From: Sphingomonadales bacterium | Lineage (GTDB): Bacteria; Pseudomonadota; Alphaproteobacteria; Sphingomonadales; Sphingomonadaceae | Assembly: GCA_027483465.1 (NCBI GenBank) | Contig: JAIXUQ010000008.1 | Location: 1 to 64,000, forward strand | Direction: 5' to 3' | Length of the DNA stretch: 64,000 nt | Shown here: piece by piece, positions 54,667-63,892 of the stretch | How positions within the stretch are numbered: position 1 is the first letter of the stretch | Layout of the letters: each line of letters starts with the position of its first letter | The notes under the pieces: generated by a model | What the model was told of the DNA's origin: nothing | Databases searched by the model: none | The model's input: only the letters and a program-made list of their open reading frames with translations | Position numbers and translations under genes: made by a program

Positions 54667-55871
54667 GCCACCAGCCCCTGATCGTGCAGCCGGCCGATGG
54701 CCGCGCCGGACAGCCCGAGCAGGTCGGCCAGCACGGCGTCGGTGTCGGCCCCCAGCGCCGGGGCCGGGCGCACCGGGCCGCGCGGCTCCCCGGCCAGTGT
54801 CGCGGCCGGGCCGGCGGCGGGGTAGGTGAGGCCGGAGCGGTGGGTGATGGTCTGGAACTGCGGATTGGCGGTGAACAGCCGGGCATCGCCGCGCACCGCC
54901 TGTGCCAGCGATTGATAAGGCCCCCAGGTGACGCCGGCGGCATCGAGCAGCGGGCCGAGATCGGCCAGGCGGCGGGCGGCGATGGCGGCTTCGAACAGCG
55001 GAAACAGCCGGGCGCGGTGGGTGAAGCGGGCGCCTTCATCGCCGGCGAAACCGGCACCGGTGGCTGCCTCCACCCCTGCAACGGCATCGGCCAGGCCCAG
55101 CGCCTGCACCAATCCGCGCCATTGTTTCGGCGTGATCGCCACCAGATAGACACGGGCGCCATCGGCGGTGGCGAAATCGCGGCCAAAGGCGCCAAACAGA
55201 TCATTGCCCAGCCGGCCGCGATCCCCGTGCAGCAGCGCCTCGGCGGCAAGGCCTAGGTGCGACAGCGAGGTGGCGGCGAGATCCGACAGCGGCACGCGGA
55301 TTTCGGCGCCGTCCCCCGTCTGGCGGCGGCGGTACAGCGCGCTCACCATGGCAAAGGCTGCCCACGCCCCGCCCAGCAGATCCCAGGCCGGCAGCACGGC
55401 ATTGACCGGGCGGGTGTCGTCCACCGGCCCCGTCATCCCCGGCACGCCCACGGCGGCATTCACCGTATAATCCAGCGCCGGCTTGCCATCGGCCCAGCCC
55501 ATGATGCGCGCGGTGATGATGTCGGGCCGCAGCGCCGCCAGCGCGGCGTGTGACAGAAAGCCATCGACCGGGAAATTGGTGAGGAACAGGCCCTTGTCGT
55601 CCCCCGGTGCGGTGGCCAGCGCCTGCGCCAGTACGCGGCCCGCGGGGCGGGCCAGATCGATCTGGATCGAGCGTTTCTGCTTGTTGAGGCCTTCCCAATA
55701 GAGGCTGTCGCCCGCATCGGTCAGCGGCCAGCGCCGGTGATCAGGCCCGCCGCCAATCTGGTCGATGCGGATCACCGTGGCGCCCATCTGGGCCAGATAA
55801 AGCCCGCCAGTGGGGCCGGCGACAAAGGCCGCCGCCTCCACCACGGTGAGGCCGGAGAGAAGATTGTACAT
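54663..55871 (-). CDS. 2-methylfumaryl-CoA isomerase-like type III CoA transferase
   Basis: The 402-residue protein is in the CaiB/BaiF family and its DYTVNAAVGVPGMTGP segment resembles 2-methylfumaryl-CoA isomerase (Mct), which moves CoA within mesaconate in the 3-hydroxypropionate bicycle. In Chloroflexus that enzyme works with a mesaconyl-C4-CoA hydratase; the gene next to it here resembles that hydratase. Whether the same reaction occurs is not known. It may act in a related catabolic route. Confidence 0.75.
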   Translation of the reverse strand: MYNLLSGLTVVEAAAFVAGPTGGLYLAQMGATVIRIDQIGGGPDHRRWPLTDAGDSLYWEGLNKQKRSIQIDLARPAGRVLAQALATAPGDDKGLFLTNFPVDGFLSHAALAALRPDIITARIMGWADGKPALDYTVNAAVGVPGMTGPVDDTRPVNAVLPAWDLLGGAWAAFAMVSALYRRRQTGDGAEIRVPLSDLAATSLSHLGLAAEALLHGDRGRLGNDLFGAFGRDFATADGARVYLVAITPKQWRGLVQALGLADAVAGVEAATGAGFAGDEGARFTHRARLFPLFEAAIAARRLADLGPLLDAAGVTWGPYQSLAQAVRGDARLFTANPQFQTITHRSGLTYPAAGPAATLAGEPRGPVRPAPALGADTDAVLADLLGLSGAAIGRLHDQGLVA

Positions 55872-55913
55872 CGGCGGTGGCCGGCCCCGCCATCGGCAGG
55901 GCCGGCGTTCGGA

Positions 55914-57167
55914 TCAGACGCGTTCGATGATGATGGCCGGCGCCATGCCGCCGGCGGCGCACATCGTCACCAGCCCGCGCTTCAGGTCGCGGCGCTCCAG
56001 TTCATCCAGCACGGTGCCAATCAGGATGGAGCCGGTGGCGCCGATCGGGTGGCCCAGCGCGATGGCGCCGCCGTTCACGTTCACCTTGTCCCGGTCCAGC
56101 TTCAGGTCGCGGATGAATTTTTCCGCCACCACGGCAAAGGCCTCGTTGATTTCCCACAGATCGATGTCGTCCACCGTCAGCCCGGCCTTGGCCAGCACCT
56201 TGCGGGCCGCCGGCACCGGCGCGTTGAGCATCAGTGTGGGGCAATCGCCCATGTTGGCCATCGCCACCACGCGGGCGCGCGGCTTCAGGCCATTCTTCTC
56301 GGCATAGGCCTTGCTGGCCAGCAGCACGGCCGCCGCGCCATCCACCACGCCCGACGAATTGCCGGCATGGTGCATATGCTCGATCTTGAGATCGGGATAT
56401 TTGGCGTTGATCAGCTTGCGGAAGGTGGTGCCGGCCTGATCGAGCGGCATGTCGGCCAGCTTGGCAAAGCTGGGTTCAAGCTGGGAGAGGCCCTCCATCG
56501 TGGTCTGCGGGCGGGGGAACTCCTCGCGGTCAAGCGCCAGCGTGCCATCCTCGCGGATGACCGGGATCACCGATTTGGCGAAGCGGCCCTCGGCAATGGC
56601 CACCGCCGCGCGCTTCTGGCTTTCCAGGCCCAGCGCATCGACATCGGCGCGGCTGATGCCTTCCATGCTGGCGATGGCATCGCCGCACACGCCCTGGTGG
56701 CTTTGCGGATGGTGGCGCTGCAGGCGGGCGTTGCCGCTGCCCATCATCATCGGCGGCAGGCCGGCGGCGCGTTCTTCCTGCGCCATGGTGGCGGTATAGC
56801 TCATCATCTCGGTGCCGCCGGCGATCAGCAGATCCTCCATGCCGCTCATGATCTGGGCGGCGGCCAGGTTCACGCTGGTGATGCCGCCGCCGCAGAAACG
56901 GTCAAGCGTCATGCCGCTGGCCTTCAGATCATAGCCGGCATCCAGCGCCGCCATGCGGCCCAGATCGCCGCCCTGCCGGCCCTTCTGGGTGGAGGTGGAC
57001 CAGATGATGTCGTCAACCTCGGCGGTGTTCAGCGCGTTGCGCTCGGCCACGGCCTTCAGCACGGCGGCGGCCAAATGCTGGGGGTGCATATCGGCAAGGG
57101 CACCTTTCCCCACCTTGCCAATGCCGCGCGGGGTGCGCACCGCGTCGATGATATAGGCTTCGGCCAT
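55914..57167 (-). CDS. Acetyl-CoA C-acyltransferase (thiolase)
   Basis: A 417-residue thiolase with DRFCGGGITSVN (nucleophile Cys), the late GGAIALGHPIGATGS and the final TMCAAGGMAPAI with the second Cys. The ATG at 57167 has an AGGAGAGA site just upstream. The CoA transferase start is 42 bases downstream of its stop. It is a second thiolase in the island, distinct from 51517-52716. Confidence 0.94.
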   Translation of the reverse strand: MAEAYIIDAVRTPRGIGKVGKGALADMHPQHLAAAVLKAVAERNALNTAEVDDIIWSTSTQKGRQGGDLGRMAALDAGYDLKASGMTLDRFCGGGITSVNLAAAQIMSGMEDLLIAGGTEMMSYTATMAQEERAAGLPPMMMGSGNARLQRHHPQSHQGVCGDAIASMEGISRADVDALGLESQKRAAVAIAEGRFAKSVIPVIREDGTLALDREEFPRPQTTMEGLSQLEPSFAKLADMPLDQAGTTFRKLINAKYPDLKIEHMHHAGNSSGVVDGAAAVLLASKAYAEKNGLKPRARVVAMANMGDCPTLMLNAPVPAARKVLAKAGLTVDDIDLWEINEAFAVVAEKFIRDLKLDRDKVNVNGGAIALGHPIGATGSILIGTVLDELERRDLKRGLVTMCAAGGMAPAIIIERV

Positions 57168-57273
57168 CGTCTCTCTCCTGTCGTCGGGATTTGCCTTCAC
57201 CCTGCGCTGCCGGCCGCGACGCGTCGATTGCGGTTTTTGCCAGTCTCGCGCAGCGAACCCAATCCAGTCTTGC

Positions 57274-59160
57274 TCAGCGCACGCCCAGGCCGCGGGCGAT
57301 GATGCCGCGCAGGATTTCGCGTGTGCCGCCGCGCAAGCTCACCATCGGGGCGATGTGGATGGTGGTCTCCAGCGTGGCGATCAGGCTGGCCGGTGGTTCG
57401 GGGAGCAGCGGCAACAGGCTGCGCGCCACCTCCGGGATGGACTGTTCAAAGGTGGCGCCCAGATCCTTCACCATGGCGGCTTCCAGCGCCGGGTCTTCCC
57501 CGGCTTCCAGCAGCGCCGCCATCCCGCGCGCCATCTGGCGCAGCACCATCAGATGGGCAGCCAGGCGGCCGATGGGGGCATGCGCGCTGGCCGGGGCATC
57601 GGGGCCAAGCGCCTGCACCAGTTCCTCCAGCAGCACGAAGGTGGACAGGAATCGTTCCGGGCCGGAGCGTTCATAGGCCAACTCGCTCATCACCTGAGCC
57701 CAGCCATTGCCCTCGGCCCCCACCAGCGCCTCGGCCGGCACGAACACATCATCGAAATGGACTTCGTTGAAATGATGTTCGCCCATCAGATCGATGATCG
57801 GGCGGATGCTGATGCCAGGGCTGTCCATCGGCACCAACAATTGGCTCAGCCCCTCATGGCGCAGGCCCTCCCCGGTGCGACAGAGGAGCAGCATCATGTG
57901 TGCCTTGTGGGCATAGGTGGTCCACAATTTGGTGCCCGTGATGCGCCATCCGCCATCCACCGCCTGCGCCCGTGTGGTGAGCGCGGCCAGGTCCGAGCCG
58001 GCGCCGGGTTCGCTCATGCCGATGCAGGCAAACAACTCGCCGCGCGCGATGGCCGGCAGTTGGCGGGCCTGTTGTTCGGACGTGCCGAACTTCAGCAGCA
58101 GCGGCCCGGTTTGCCGGTCGGCGATCCAATGGGCGGCCACTGGCGCCCCGGCGGCGAGCAACTCCTCGATCACCACCAGCCGGTCGAGCGCGCTGCATTC
58201 TTGCCCGCCCAGCGCCCTGGGCCAGGTCATCCCCAACCAGCCGCGTGCGCCCAGGCGGGCGCTGAAGGCCGGATCATGGCCGTTCCAGCTGTGGGCGCGC
58301 ACCGGCGCCGGCAGGCCGGCCAGTGCCTCGGCCAGGAAGGCTCGCACTTCGCGCCTGAGCGCCGCCCGTTCCGGATTTTCCCCCACCACCGGAAAGCGGA
58401 AGCGGTCGCCGCTGGCCAGGTTGGCATCCAGATCGAGCAGGGGTTCAGCGGTGGCAAAGCGCCAGGCGCTGCCATCGGCCAGCAGGTTGGCGCCCAGCGA
58501 GGCCTGCAACGCATGTTCGCCGCCATGGGCATCGCGCTTTTGCCAGAGCGCGCGGGTGAACAGGTGCAGCCGGTGTTCGGCGGTCACACCGATGGCGCCG
58601 TGCAGTTGGTGCGCCAGCGCCGCCACGATGCCCGCCGCCTCGCTGGCGCGGGCCTTGGCGGCGGTGACCGGCATGATCTGCCCGCCCAGGCACCCCAACC
58701 CGGCCAGCCCCACCGCCGCACCCGCCGCCGCCGTTTCCGCCGCCATCTGCGCCAGGCTGTGCTGCACCGCCTGGTTCCGGGCCAGCGGCTTGCCGAACTG
58801 CTGGCGGGTTTGCGTCCAATCCAGGGTCAGGGCCATCACGGCTTCGCACAGGCCGGCGATCTCGGCCGTGGCCAGCGCGGCGCCCCATTGGGCCTGGCCG
58901 GGCGGCGCGATGGCCTCGGCCAGCGGCCAGGGCGCACCGACCCGGCCATGGGCGCGGGCGATGGCCAGCACCGTGATCGCATCCAGGCCCAGCCCGCCAG
59001 CGGCTTCGGGCACCAGCGCCAGCCCCACGCCAGACGCTTCGATGTCCGCCCAGCCGCCCACGGCCTGCCCGGCGCGCGCCTGGCGCAGCCGCTCGTCGGT
59101 GGCTTCGCGCGCAAACAGGCGGGCGGTCTGATCGATCAGCATATTGTCCATGCCGGCCAT
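57274..59160 (-). CDS. Fused acyl-CoA dehydrogenase: truncated N-half joined to full C-half
   Basis: A 628-residue protein. Residues about 8-215 look like an acyl-CoA dehydrogenase in which the N-terminal helices (GVGLALVPEAAGGLGLDAITV) run directly into the C-terminal helices (ALTLDWTQTRQQFGKP), with no middle beta domain. Residues about 260-628 form a complete enzyme with FACIGMSEPGAGSDLA, TTYAHKAHMML and SLRGGTREILRGI; the usual late Glu is Gly, and a Glu in AYERSGPERF may replace it. The start is unclear (59160, 59151 and 59220 are possible). Confidence 0.8.
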   Translation of the reverse strand: MAGMDNMLIDQTARLFAREATDERLRQARAGQAVGGWADIEASGVGLALVPEAAGGLGLDAITVLAIARAHGRVGAPWPLAEAIAPPGQAQWGAALATAEIAGLCEAVMALTLDWTQTRQQFGKPLARNQAVQHSLAQMAAETAAAGAAVGLAGLGCLGGQIMPVTAAKARASEAAGIVAALAHQLHGAIGVTAEHRLHLFTRALWQKRDAHGGEHALQASLGANLLADGSAWRFATAEPLLDLDANLASGDRFRFPVVGENPERAALRREVRAFLAEALAGLPAPVRAHSWNGHDPAFSARLGARGWLGMTWPRALGGQECSALDRLVVIEELLAAGAPVAAHWIADRQTGPLLLKFGTSEQQARQLPAIARGELFACIGMSEPGAGSDLAALTTRAQAVDGGWRITGTKLWTTYAHKAHMMLLLCRTGEGLRHEGLSQLLVPMDSPGISIRPIIDLMGEHHFNEVHFDDVFVPAEALVGAEGNGWAQVMSELAYERSGPERFLSTFVLLEELVQALGPDAPASAHAPIGRLAAHLMVLRQMARGMAALLEAGEDPALEAAMVKDLGATFEQSIPEVARSLLPLLPEPPASLIATLETTIHIAPMVSLRGGTREILRGIIARGLGVR

Positions 59161-59358
59161 GGTGAACCGGTTGGGCCGTGCTTGCCAGCTCTCCTGTCCT
59201 ACAGGGGCAAAGTCTGCCATGATCGCAAACGGCCTGCGGCTTCGGCATTTTGCGCAGGAAAACAACGCTGAATCCCGCCAATTTCGTCAAAACTGTCAAA
59301 ACTGGCGGCGATACGGAAGGTCTGGACATTGCCATCACACGTGCCACACCCTGGCGTC

Positions 59359-60699
59359 ATGCTTTCGGTGCTCGACATGTTTCGGGTGGGGGTGGGCCCA
59401 TCCAGTTCGCACACGGTGGGGCCGATGCGCATCGCGGCACGCTGGCGGCGGTCCCTGGCGGAGTGGCCGGCCGGGGCGCGAGTGGTGGTGATGTTGCAGG
59501 GCAGCCTGGCCTTCACCGGTCTTGGCCATGGCACCTTGCGCGCTGTGGCGATGGGCTTGCTGGGGCACGAGCCGGAAACGTTCGATGCTGGTGCTGCCAA
59601 GGCCGATCTGGCGGCATTGGCGGCCGCCGGCACGTTGGTGCCCGGCCTGGCCTTTGACCCCGCGGCCGATATCCGGCTGGATCACCAGACCCGCGACTTG
59701 TTGCATCCCAACGCCATGCGGCTGGCGATCTGGGCCGATGGTGCCGAATGGCGCGGGGAGGATTGGTTTTCCACCGGCGGCGGCTTCATCGCCAGCCGGC
59801 GCCAGTTGGAGGCACCCGCCCCGGCCGATCGGGTGGCGGCCGGGCATGATGTGCCCTTTGCCTTTACCAACGCCGCCGAACTGCTGGGGATTGCCGCCCG
59901 CGAGGGGCTGAGCCTGGCGGCGATCGTGCTGGCCAACGAGGATGCGATCCGGCCCCGGGCTGAAACGCTCGCCGGGCTGGACCATGTGGCGGCGGTGATG
60001 CTTGCCTGCATCGCCCGCGGGCTGGAAACCGAAGGCATGCTGCCCGGCGGGCTGAAGGTGGAACGGCGCGCACCGCAGCTGTGGCGGCAGTTGCGCCAGG
60101 GCCAGGGCGCCAACGAGCCGGAGCGATTGTTTGATTGGCTGAATGTTTATGCCATGGCGGTGAACGAGGAAAATGCCGCCGGCGGCCAGGTGGTGACCGC
60201 GCCCACCAACGGCGCGGCCGGCGTGATGCCGGCGGTGATGCGGCACTATTGCGAAACGCCGGATCAGCGGCGGCGTTTCCTGCTGACCGCCGGTGCCATC
60301 GGCCTACTCTACAAGAGCCGGGCCTCGATCTCTGGCGCGGAAATGGGCTGCCAGGGGGAGGTGGGCGTGGCCTGTTCGATGGCGGCGGCCGGGTTGGCTG
60401 CGGTCTGGAACGCCAGCCCGCAGCAGGTGGCCAATGCCGCCGAGATCGGCATGGAGCATAACCTCGGCCTGACCTGCGATCCGGTGGGCGGGCTGGTGCA
60501 GATCCCCTGCATCGAACGCAACGCCATCGGTGCAGTGAAGGCAGCCAACGCGGCGCGGTTGGCGCTGCACCGGCCGGGGCAGGGGCGGGTGAGCCTGGAC
60601 CAAGTGATCGAGACGATGCGCCAGACCGGCATCGACATGAGCCACAAGTACAAGGAAACCAGCCAGGGCGGGCTGGCGGTGAATGTGGTGGAATGTTGA
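59359..60699 (+). CDS. sdaA: L-serine ammonia-lyase, iron-sulfur-dependent
   Basis: The 446-residue enzyme deaminates L-serine to pyruvate. The N-terminal [22 protein letters not shown] is typical. Cysteines for the 4Fe-4S cluster are seen in [12 protein letters not shown] and [23 protein letters not shown] at 59329 or GTG at 59341 would be upstream starts; ATG at 59359 matches the family. Divergent from the fused acyl-CoA dehydrogenase. Confidence 0.95.
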   Translation: MLSVLDMFRVGVGPSSSHTVGPMRIAARWRRSLAEWPAGARVVVMLQGSLAFTGLGHGTLRAVAMGLLGHEPETFDAGAAKADLAALAAAGTLVPGLAFDPAADIRLDHQTRDLLHPNAMRLAIWADGAEWRGEDWFSTGGGFIASRRQLEAPAPADRVAAGHDVPFAFTNAAELLGIAAREGLSLAAIVLANEDAIRPRAETLAGLDHVAAVMLACIARGLETEGMLPGGLKVERRAPQLWRQLRQGQGANEPERLFDWLNVYAMAVNEENAAGGQVVTAPTNGAAGVMPAVMRHYCETPDQRRRFLLTAGAIGLLYKSRASISGAEMGCQGEVGVACSMAAAGLAAVWNASPQQVANAAEIGMEHNLGLTCDPVGGLVQIPCIERNAIGAVKAANAARLALHRPGQGRVSLDQVIETMRQTGIDMSHKYKETSQGGLAVNVVEC

Positions 60700-60767
60700 C
60701 CTGGGACGTCATTGCCGCGCCCGCCGCCGCCTGCCAGCGTAGCAGCCAGCAAAGGGGAGATAGGGCG

Positions 60768-61091
60768 ATGCTGCTGTTCCGGATCTGGTGCGCGGTGATT
60801 TTCGTGAGCCTGGCTGTCTATACAGTGCCGGTGCTGATGGCCGAACCGAATTTGTTTCCAGCCTTTTTCGGCGCCATCCAATCCGGCGGCTGGCAGGGCC
60901 AGTTCAACCTGGATTTCGTGTTCATGCTCAGCCTGTCCGGCCTGTATATCGCCTGGCGGCACCGCTTCACCCCCGCCGGGCTGCTGCTGGGCGTGGTCGC
61001 CTTCAACGGCGGCGCGCTGTTCCTGTCGGCTTACTTCTTTATCCAGAGCTTCCGCTGCGACGGCGATATGCGCCGCCTGTTGCTGGGCTGA
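60768..61091 (+). CDS. Small membrane protein, function unknown
   Basis: The 107-residue protein has about three hydrophobic segments (MLLFRIWCAVIFVSLAVYTV, FVFMLSLSGLYIA and LLLGVVAFNGGALFLSAYFFI). No motif is recognised. A GGGGAG site at 60754-60759 precedes the ATG. Its stop directly touches the stop of the convergent gene at 61092. Confidence 0.7.
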   Translation: MLLFRIWCAVIFVSLAVYTVPVLMAEPNLFPAFFGAIQSGGWQGQFNLDFVFMLSLSGLYIAWRHRFTPAGLLLGVVAFNGGALFLSAYFFIQSFRCDGDMRRLLLG

Positions 61092-61775
61092 TCATTTCAC
61101 CTTTTTGGCGACATATTCGGCAAAATCCCTGGCGAAGGCATCGCGCAGTTCCGCCTTCGCCGCCGGGATCAGATCAGGTGTCTTGGACGGGAATTGCTCA
61201 AGCGGATTCTTCACCTGGCCATTGCCCATCCGCACCACTTTCGTGCCCGTTGGCCCAAAATCGCGGAAGATCCAATTGGCAAACAAATTGCTGCCGTGCA
61301 TCATCGCCTTGAAGTAGAAGATGTAATCGACCACCAGTTCAGCGTAGCAGGCAGCCTTGCTGTCAGACAGGCGCTGTCCGGCCTTTATCTTTGCGGCGGT
61401 GGCCTTGCGCTGCTCGGCAATGGCCGGGTCGGTCTTGGCTTCCTCCGGTGTCGGCAGCGATGGGTGCATGATCACCTGATGACCCGCCAACCCAAGCTTG
61501 GCCTTGTAATCGGCCTTGGCCAATTCCTCCATCTGGATATCGGGACCCAGCCAGCTCTTCATCAGATCCTTTACGGTGGCCACACGATCCTTGTGAGCTT
61601 CCACATCCGCCACGGCGCCGATCGGGCCAAGGCCCGACAACAGGCCCATGTTGATGCCCAGATAGATTTCCGTGGGCCAGACATGGAGTTCGCAGGTCGG
61701 AACCGCCTCCTGTGCCGCGACTGCCGATGGCATGGCCAGCAGCGCGGCAACAGCCCAGCGTGACAAGGCGTTCAT
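61092..61775 (-). CDS. Exported protein of unknown function
   Basis: The 227-residue protein has a signal peptide (MNALSRWAVAALLAMPSAVAAQ). Two cysteines (CELHVWP and ACYAELV) may form a disulfide. The C-terminal half contains FANWIFRDFGPTGTKVVRMGNGQVKNP and a Lys/Glu-rich end. No family is recognised. A GGGGGAG site precedes the ATG. Convergent with the small membrane protein. Confidence 0.7.
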   Translation of the reverse strand: MNALSRWAVAALLAMPSAVAAQEAVPTCELHVWPTEIYLGINMGLLSGLGPIGAVADVEAHKDRVATVKDLMKSWLGPDIQMEELAKADYKAKLGLAGHQVIMHPSLPTPEEAKTDPAIAEQRKATAAKIKAGQRLSDSKAACYAELVVDYIFYFKAMMHGSNLFANWIFRDFGPTGTKVVRMGNGQVKNPLEQFPSKTPDLIPAAKAELRDAFARDFAEYVAKKVK

Positions 61776-61830
61776 GGCAGCTCCCCCGATTTGATCGGAT
61801 ATTGTCCCCGAAACGGCTGGAGGGCAAGGC

Positions 61831-63039
61831 TCAAGCGTTGCGGCGGGCGAGATGCTGCCAGAGAATACCGCGCTGAATTTCGTTGGTGCCGGCATAGATG
61901 GAACCTGCGCGGTCGTTAAAATATTTTGGGAGAGCGCGAGCGGCCCAATCCGGGCCAACGCCCAGGCCATCGGCGGGCGGGGTGTAACCCGGCACATCGC
62001 CGCCGGGCAGGGTGCGATGCGGCTGGAACACCACGGCATGGGGCAGGGCTGCTTCCACTTCCAGTTCGGTCAGCTTCTGGCTGAGTTCAGTGCCGACGAT
62101 CTTGAGGGCCGAGGCCATCGGGCCAGGGGCAGCGCCGTTGGACAGGCCAGCGTTGAAGATCAGTTCCTGGGCGTCCAGCGCCTCGATCTCGCTCCGCAGA
62201 GCCACCAGCCGGCCTGGCATGGCCTGCCCAGTCTCGGCCAGATGGCGTTTCAGCACGTCCACCCGCTTGATCAGGGAAGGGGCGTAGGCATGGCCGCCAC
62301 GCTCGAACTCCATTAGATATTTGGCCACGGTCCAGCCATCGTCTACGTGGCCGACGACATTGGCGACCGGCACCGCAACTGCATCGAAGATCACCTCGTT
62401 CTGCACATGCTCACCGGAAAGCGAGATGATCGGGCGGACACTGACGCCGGGCGATTTCATGTCAATCAGCAGGAAGCTGATGCCCAGTTGCGGCTTTTCC
62501 AGCCGGCTGGTGCGCACCAGGCAAAAGATCCAGTCGGCATAATGGGCATGGGTCGTCCATATCTTGCGGCCGGTGCAGATGAATTCGTCACCCACACGCT
62601 CGGCCTTCATCTGCAACGAGGCCAGATCAGAGCCGCTGTTGGGTTCGCTGTATCCCTGGCACCAGAAAATGTCGCCAGCCAGCATGGGCGGCAGGTGACG
62701 GCGCTTCTGCGCCTCGGTGCCATAATGCAGCAGCACCGGGCCGCACATGCCCAGCCCCATGGGAGACAACGGTGGCGCCCCCGCCTCGGTGGTTTCGCGG
62801 GCAAATACATAACGCCGTGCAACCGACCAGTCGCAGCCGCCCCATTCCACCGGCCAGCTGGGGGCCACCCAGCCCTTGGCATGAAGCTTCTTCTGCCAAG
62901 TCAGCGCCACCGGCGGTGGGGCATAGACGCTGGTCATGCCGGCTGCGGCGGCCTTCAGTTCGGGGGTGAGCTCGCTGGCCAGAAACTCGCGCACTTCGTC
63001 GCGAAACCGCAGGTCGTCCGCACTCCAAGCCAGTTGCAT
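61831..63039 (-). CDS. Acyl-CoA dehydrogenase (FadE-like)
   Basis: A 402-residue enzyme with WCQGYSEPNSGSDLAS, KIWTTHAHYADWIF and a C-terminal IYAGTNEIQRGILWQ in which the usual late Glu is Ala. The Glu in MEFERGGHAY may be the base, as in large subunits of heteromeric dehydrogenases for bulky acyl-CoAs such as steroid side chains. It stands apart from the main island, 2.7 kb beyond it. Confidence 0.88.
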   Translation of the reverse strand: MQLAWSADDLRFRDEVREFLASELTPELKAAAAGMTSVYAPPPVALTWQKKLHAKGWVAPSWPVEWGGCDWSVARRYVFARETTEAGAPPLSPMGLGMCGPVLLHYGTEAQKRRHLPPMLAGDIFWCQGYSEPNSGSDLASLQMKAERVGDEFICTGRKIWTTHAHYADWIFCLVRTSRLEKPQLGISFLLIDMKSPGVSVRPIISLSGEHVQNEVIFDAVAVPVANVVGHVDDGWTVAKYLMEFERGGHAYAPSLIKRVDVLKRHLAETGQAMPGRLVALRSEIEALDAQELIFNAGLSNGAAPGPMASALKIVGTELSQKLTELEVEAALPHAVVFQPHRTLPGGDVPGYTPPADGLGVGPDWAARALPKYFNDRAGSIYAGTNEIQRGILWQHLARRNA

Positions 63040-63091
63040 TGCGTCGATCCTCCCACCGCCACTGTGGGCGACGGCGGGGTGGGCGCCACTG

Positions 63092-63892
63092 TCAATCTTC
63101 CCAGTCCCGCACCCTCAGGCCGGCTTCATACATCCCGCGCGCTTTCAGCCGTGGACCCAGGAAACGGTAGAAGAACCAATCCTTGAGGGCATAGGGCGTA
63201 AGGGCATAGAGCAGCCGTTCCAGCAGGTTCCAGCGCACATGCCCCTTCACCTGACGCCGGGGCGCCGGCCAGCAGACATGATCGGCGGCATGGGTGAGCC
63301 GGCCGGTCTTGAGCACGCGGTGGATTAACTCGTGATCGTGCAGCACATAGGGCCAGGCATCGTTCTTGGGGCCGCCGCAGGCTTCCAGCGCGCGGGTCAG
63401 GATTGCATAGCCAAAGAAGCCGGTGTGGGACTGGCCAGACAGCAGGCTGGCCGTGATGGCGAGGCGATGGCGGATGATGAGATTTTTCAGGCTGCTGAAG
63501 GGGCCGTAGATATCAAACGCCTGCACCCCCACAATGTCACGGCTCCGGCCCAGCAGCGCATCAGCCCGGCTGATGTAATGCGGAGGATAATGCGTGTCGG
63601 CATCCCAGAAGGCGACCACTTCGGCCCCGTGCGCAAGGGCCACGGCATAGCCGGTGCGAAACGCCCAGCTCTGCCCCGGCCGGGTTTCGCTGATCAGCAG
63701 CGCATGCGGTTTGCCGGCGATCAGGTTGGCCACCAGCGCCGCCCCGCCATCGGTCGAGCCATTGTCCACACAGATGACCAGCAGGTCGTCACGGTCCTGC
63801 GCTAGAGCCGCGCCGATGGTCGGCGCGATGAAGCGCTCCTCGTTGTAAAAGGCGATGATGATGGCCCATTTCGGACGCCGGCCGCTGGTCAT
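63092..63892 (-). CDS. Family 2 glycosyltransferase
   Basis: The 266-residue GT-A fold enzyme starts WAIIIAFYNEERFIAPTI, with the nucleotide-sugar site VICVDNGSTDGG and the DxD-like FWDADTHYPP. A conserved LHDHELIHRV likely takes part in acceptor binding. No transmembrane helix is clear. The sugar and acceptor cannot be inferred. The ATG at 63892 is the first methionine consistent with the fold. Confidence 0.88.
   Translation of the reverse strand: MTSGRRPKWAIIIAFYNEERFIAPTIGAALAQDRDDLLVICVDNGSTDGGAALVANLIAGKPHALLISETRPGQSWAFRTGYAVALAHGAEVVAFWDADTHYPPHYISRADALLGRSRDIVGVQAFDIYGPFSSLKNLIIRHRLAITASLLSGQSHTGFFGYAILTRALEACGGPKNDAWPYVLHDHELIHRVLKTGRLTHAADHVCWPAPRRQVKGHVRWNLLERLLYALTPYALKDWFFYRFLGPRLKARGMYEAGLRVRDWED

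Noticed and set aside
59221-59358. Glycine or serine-type riboswitch upstream of sdaA
   Set aside because: The 138 bases between the divergent genes show no recognisable riboswitch core or paired stems of the right order.
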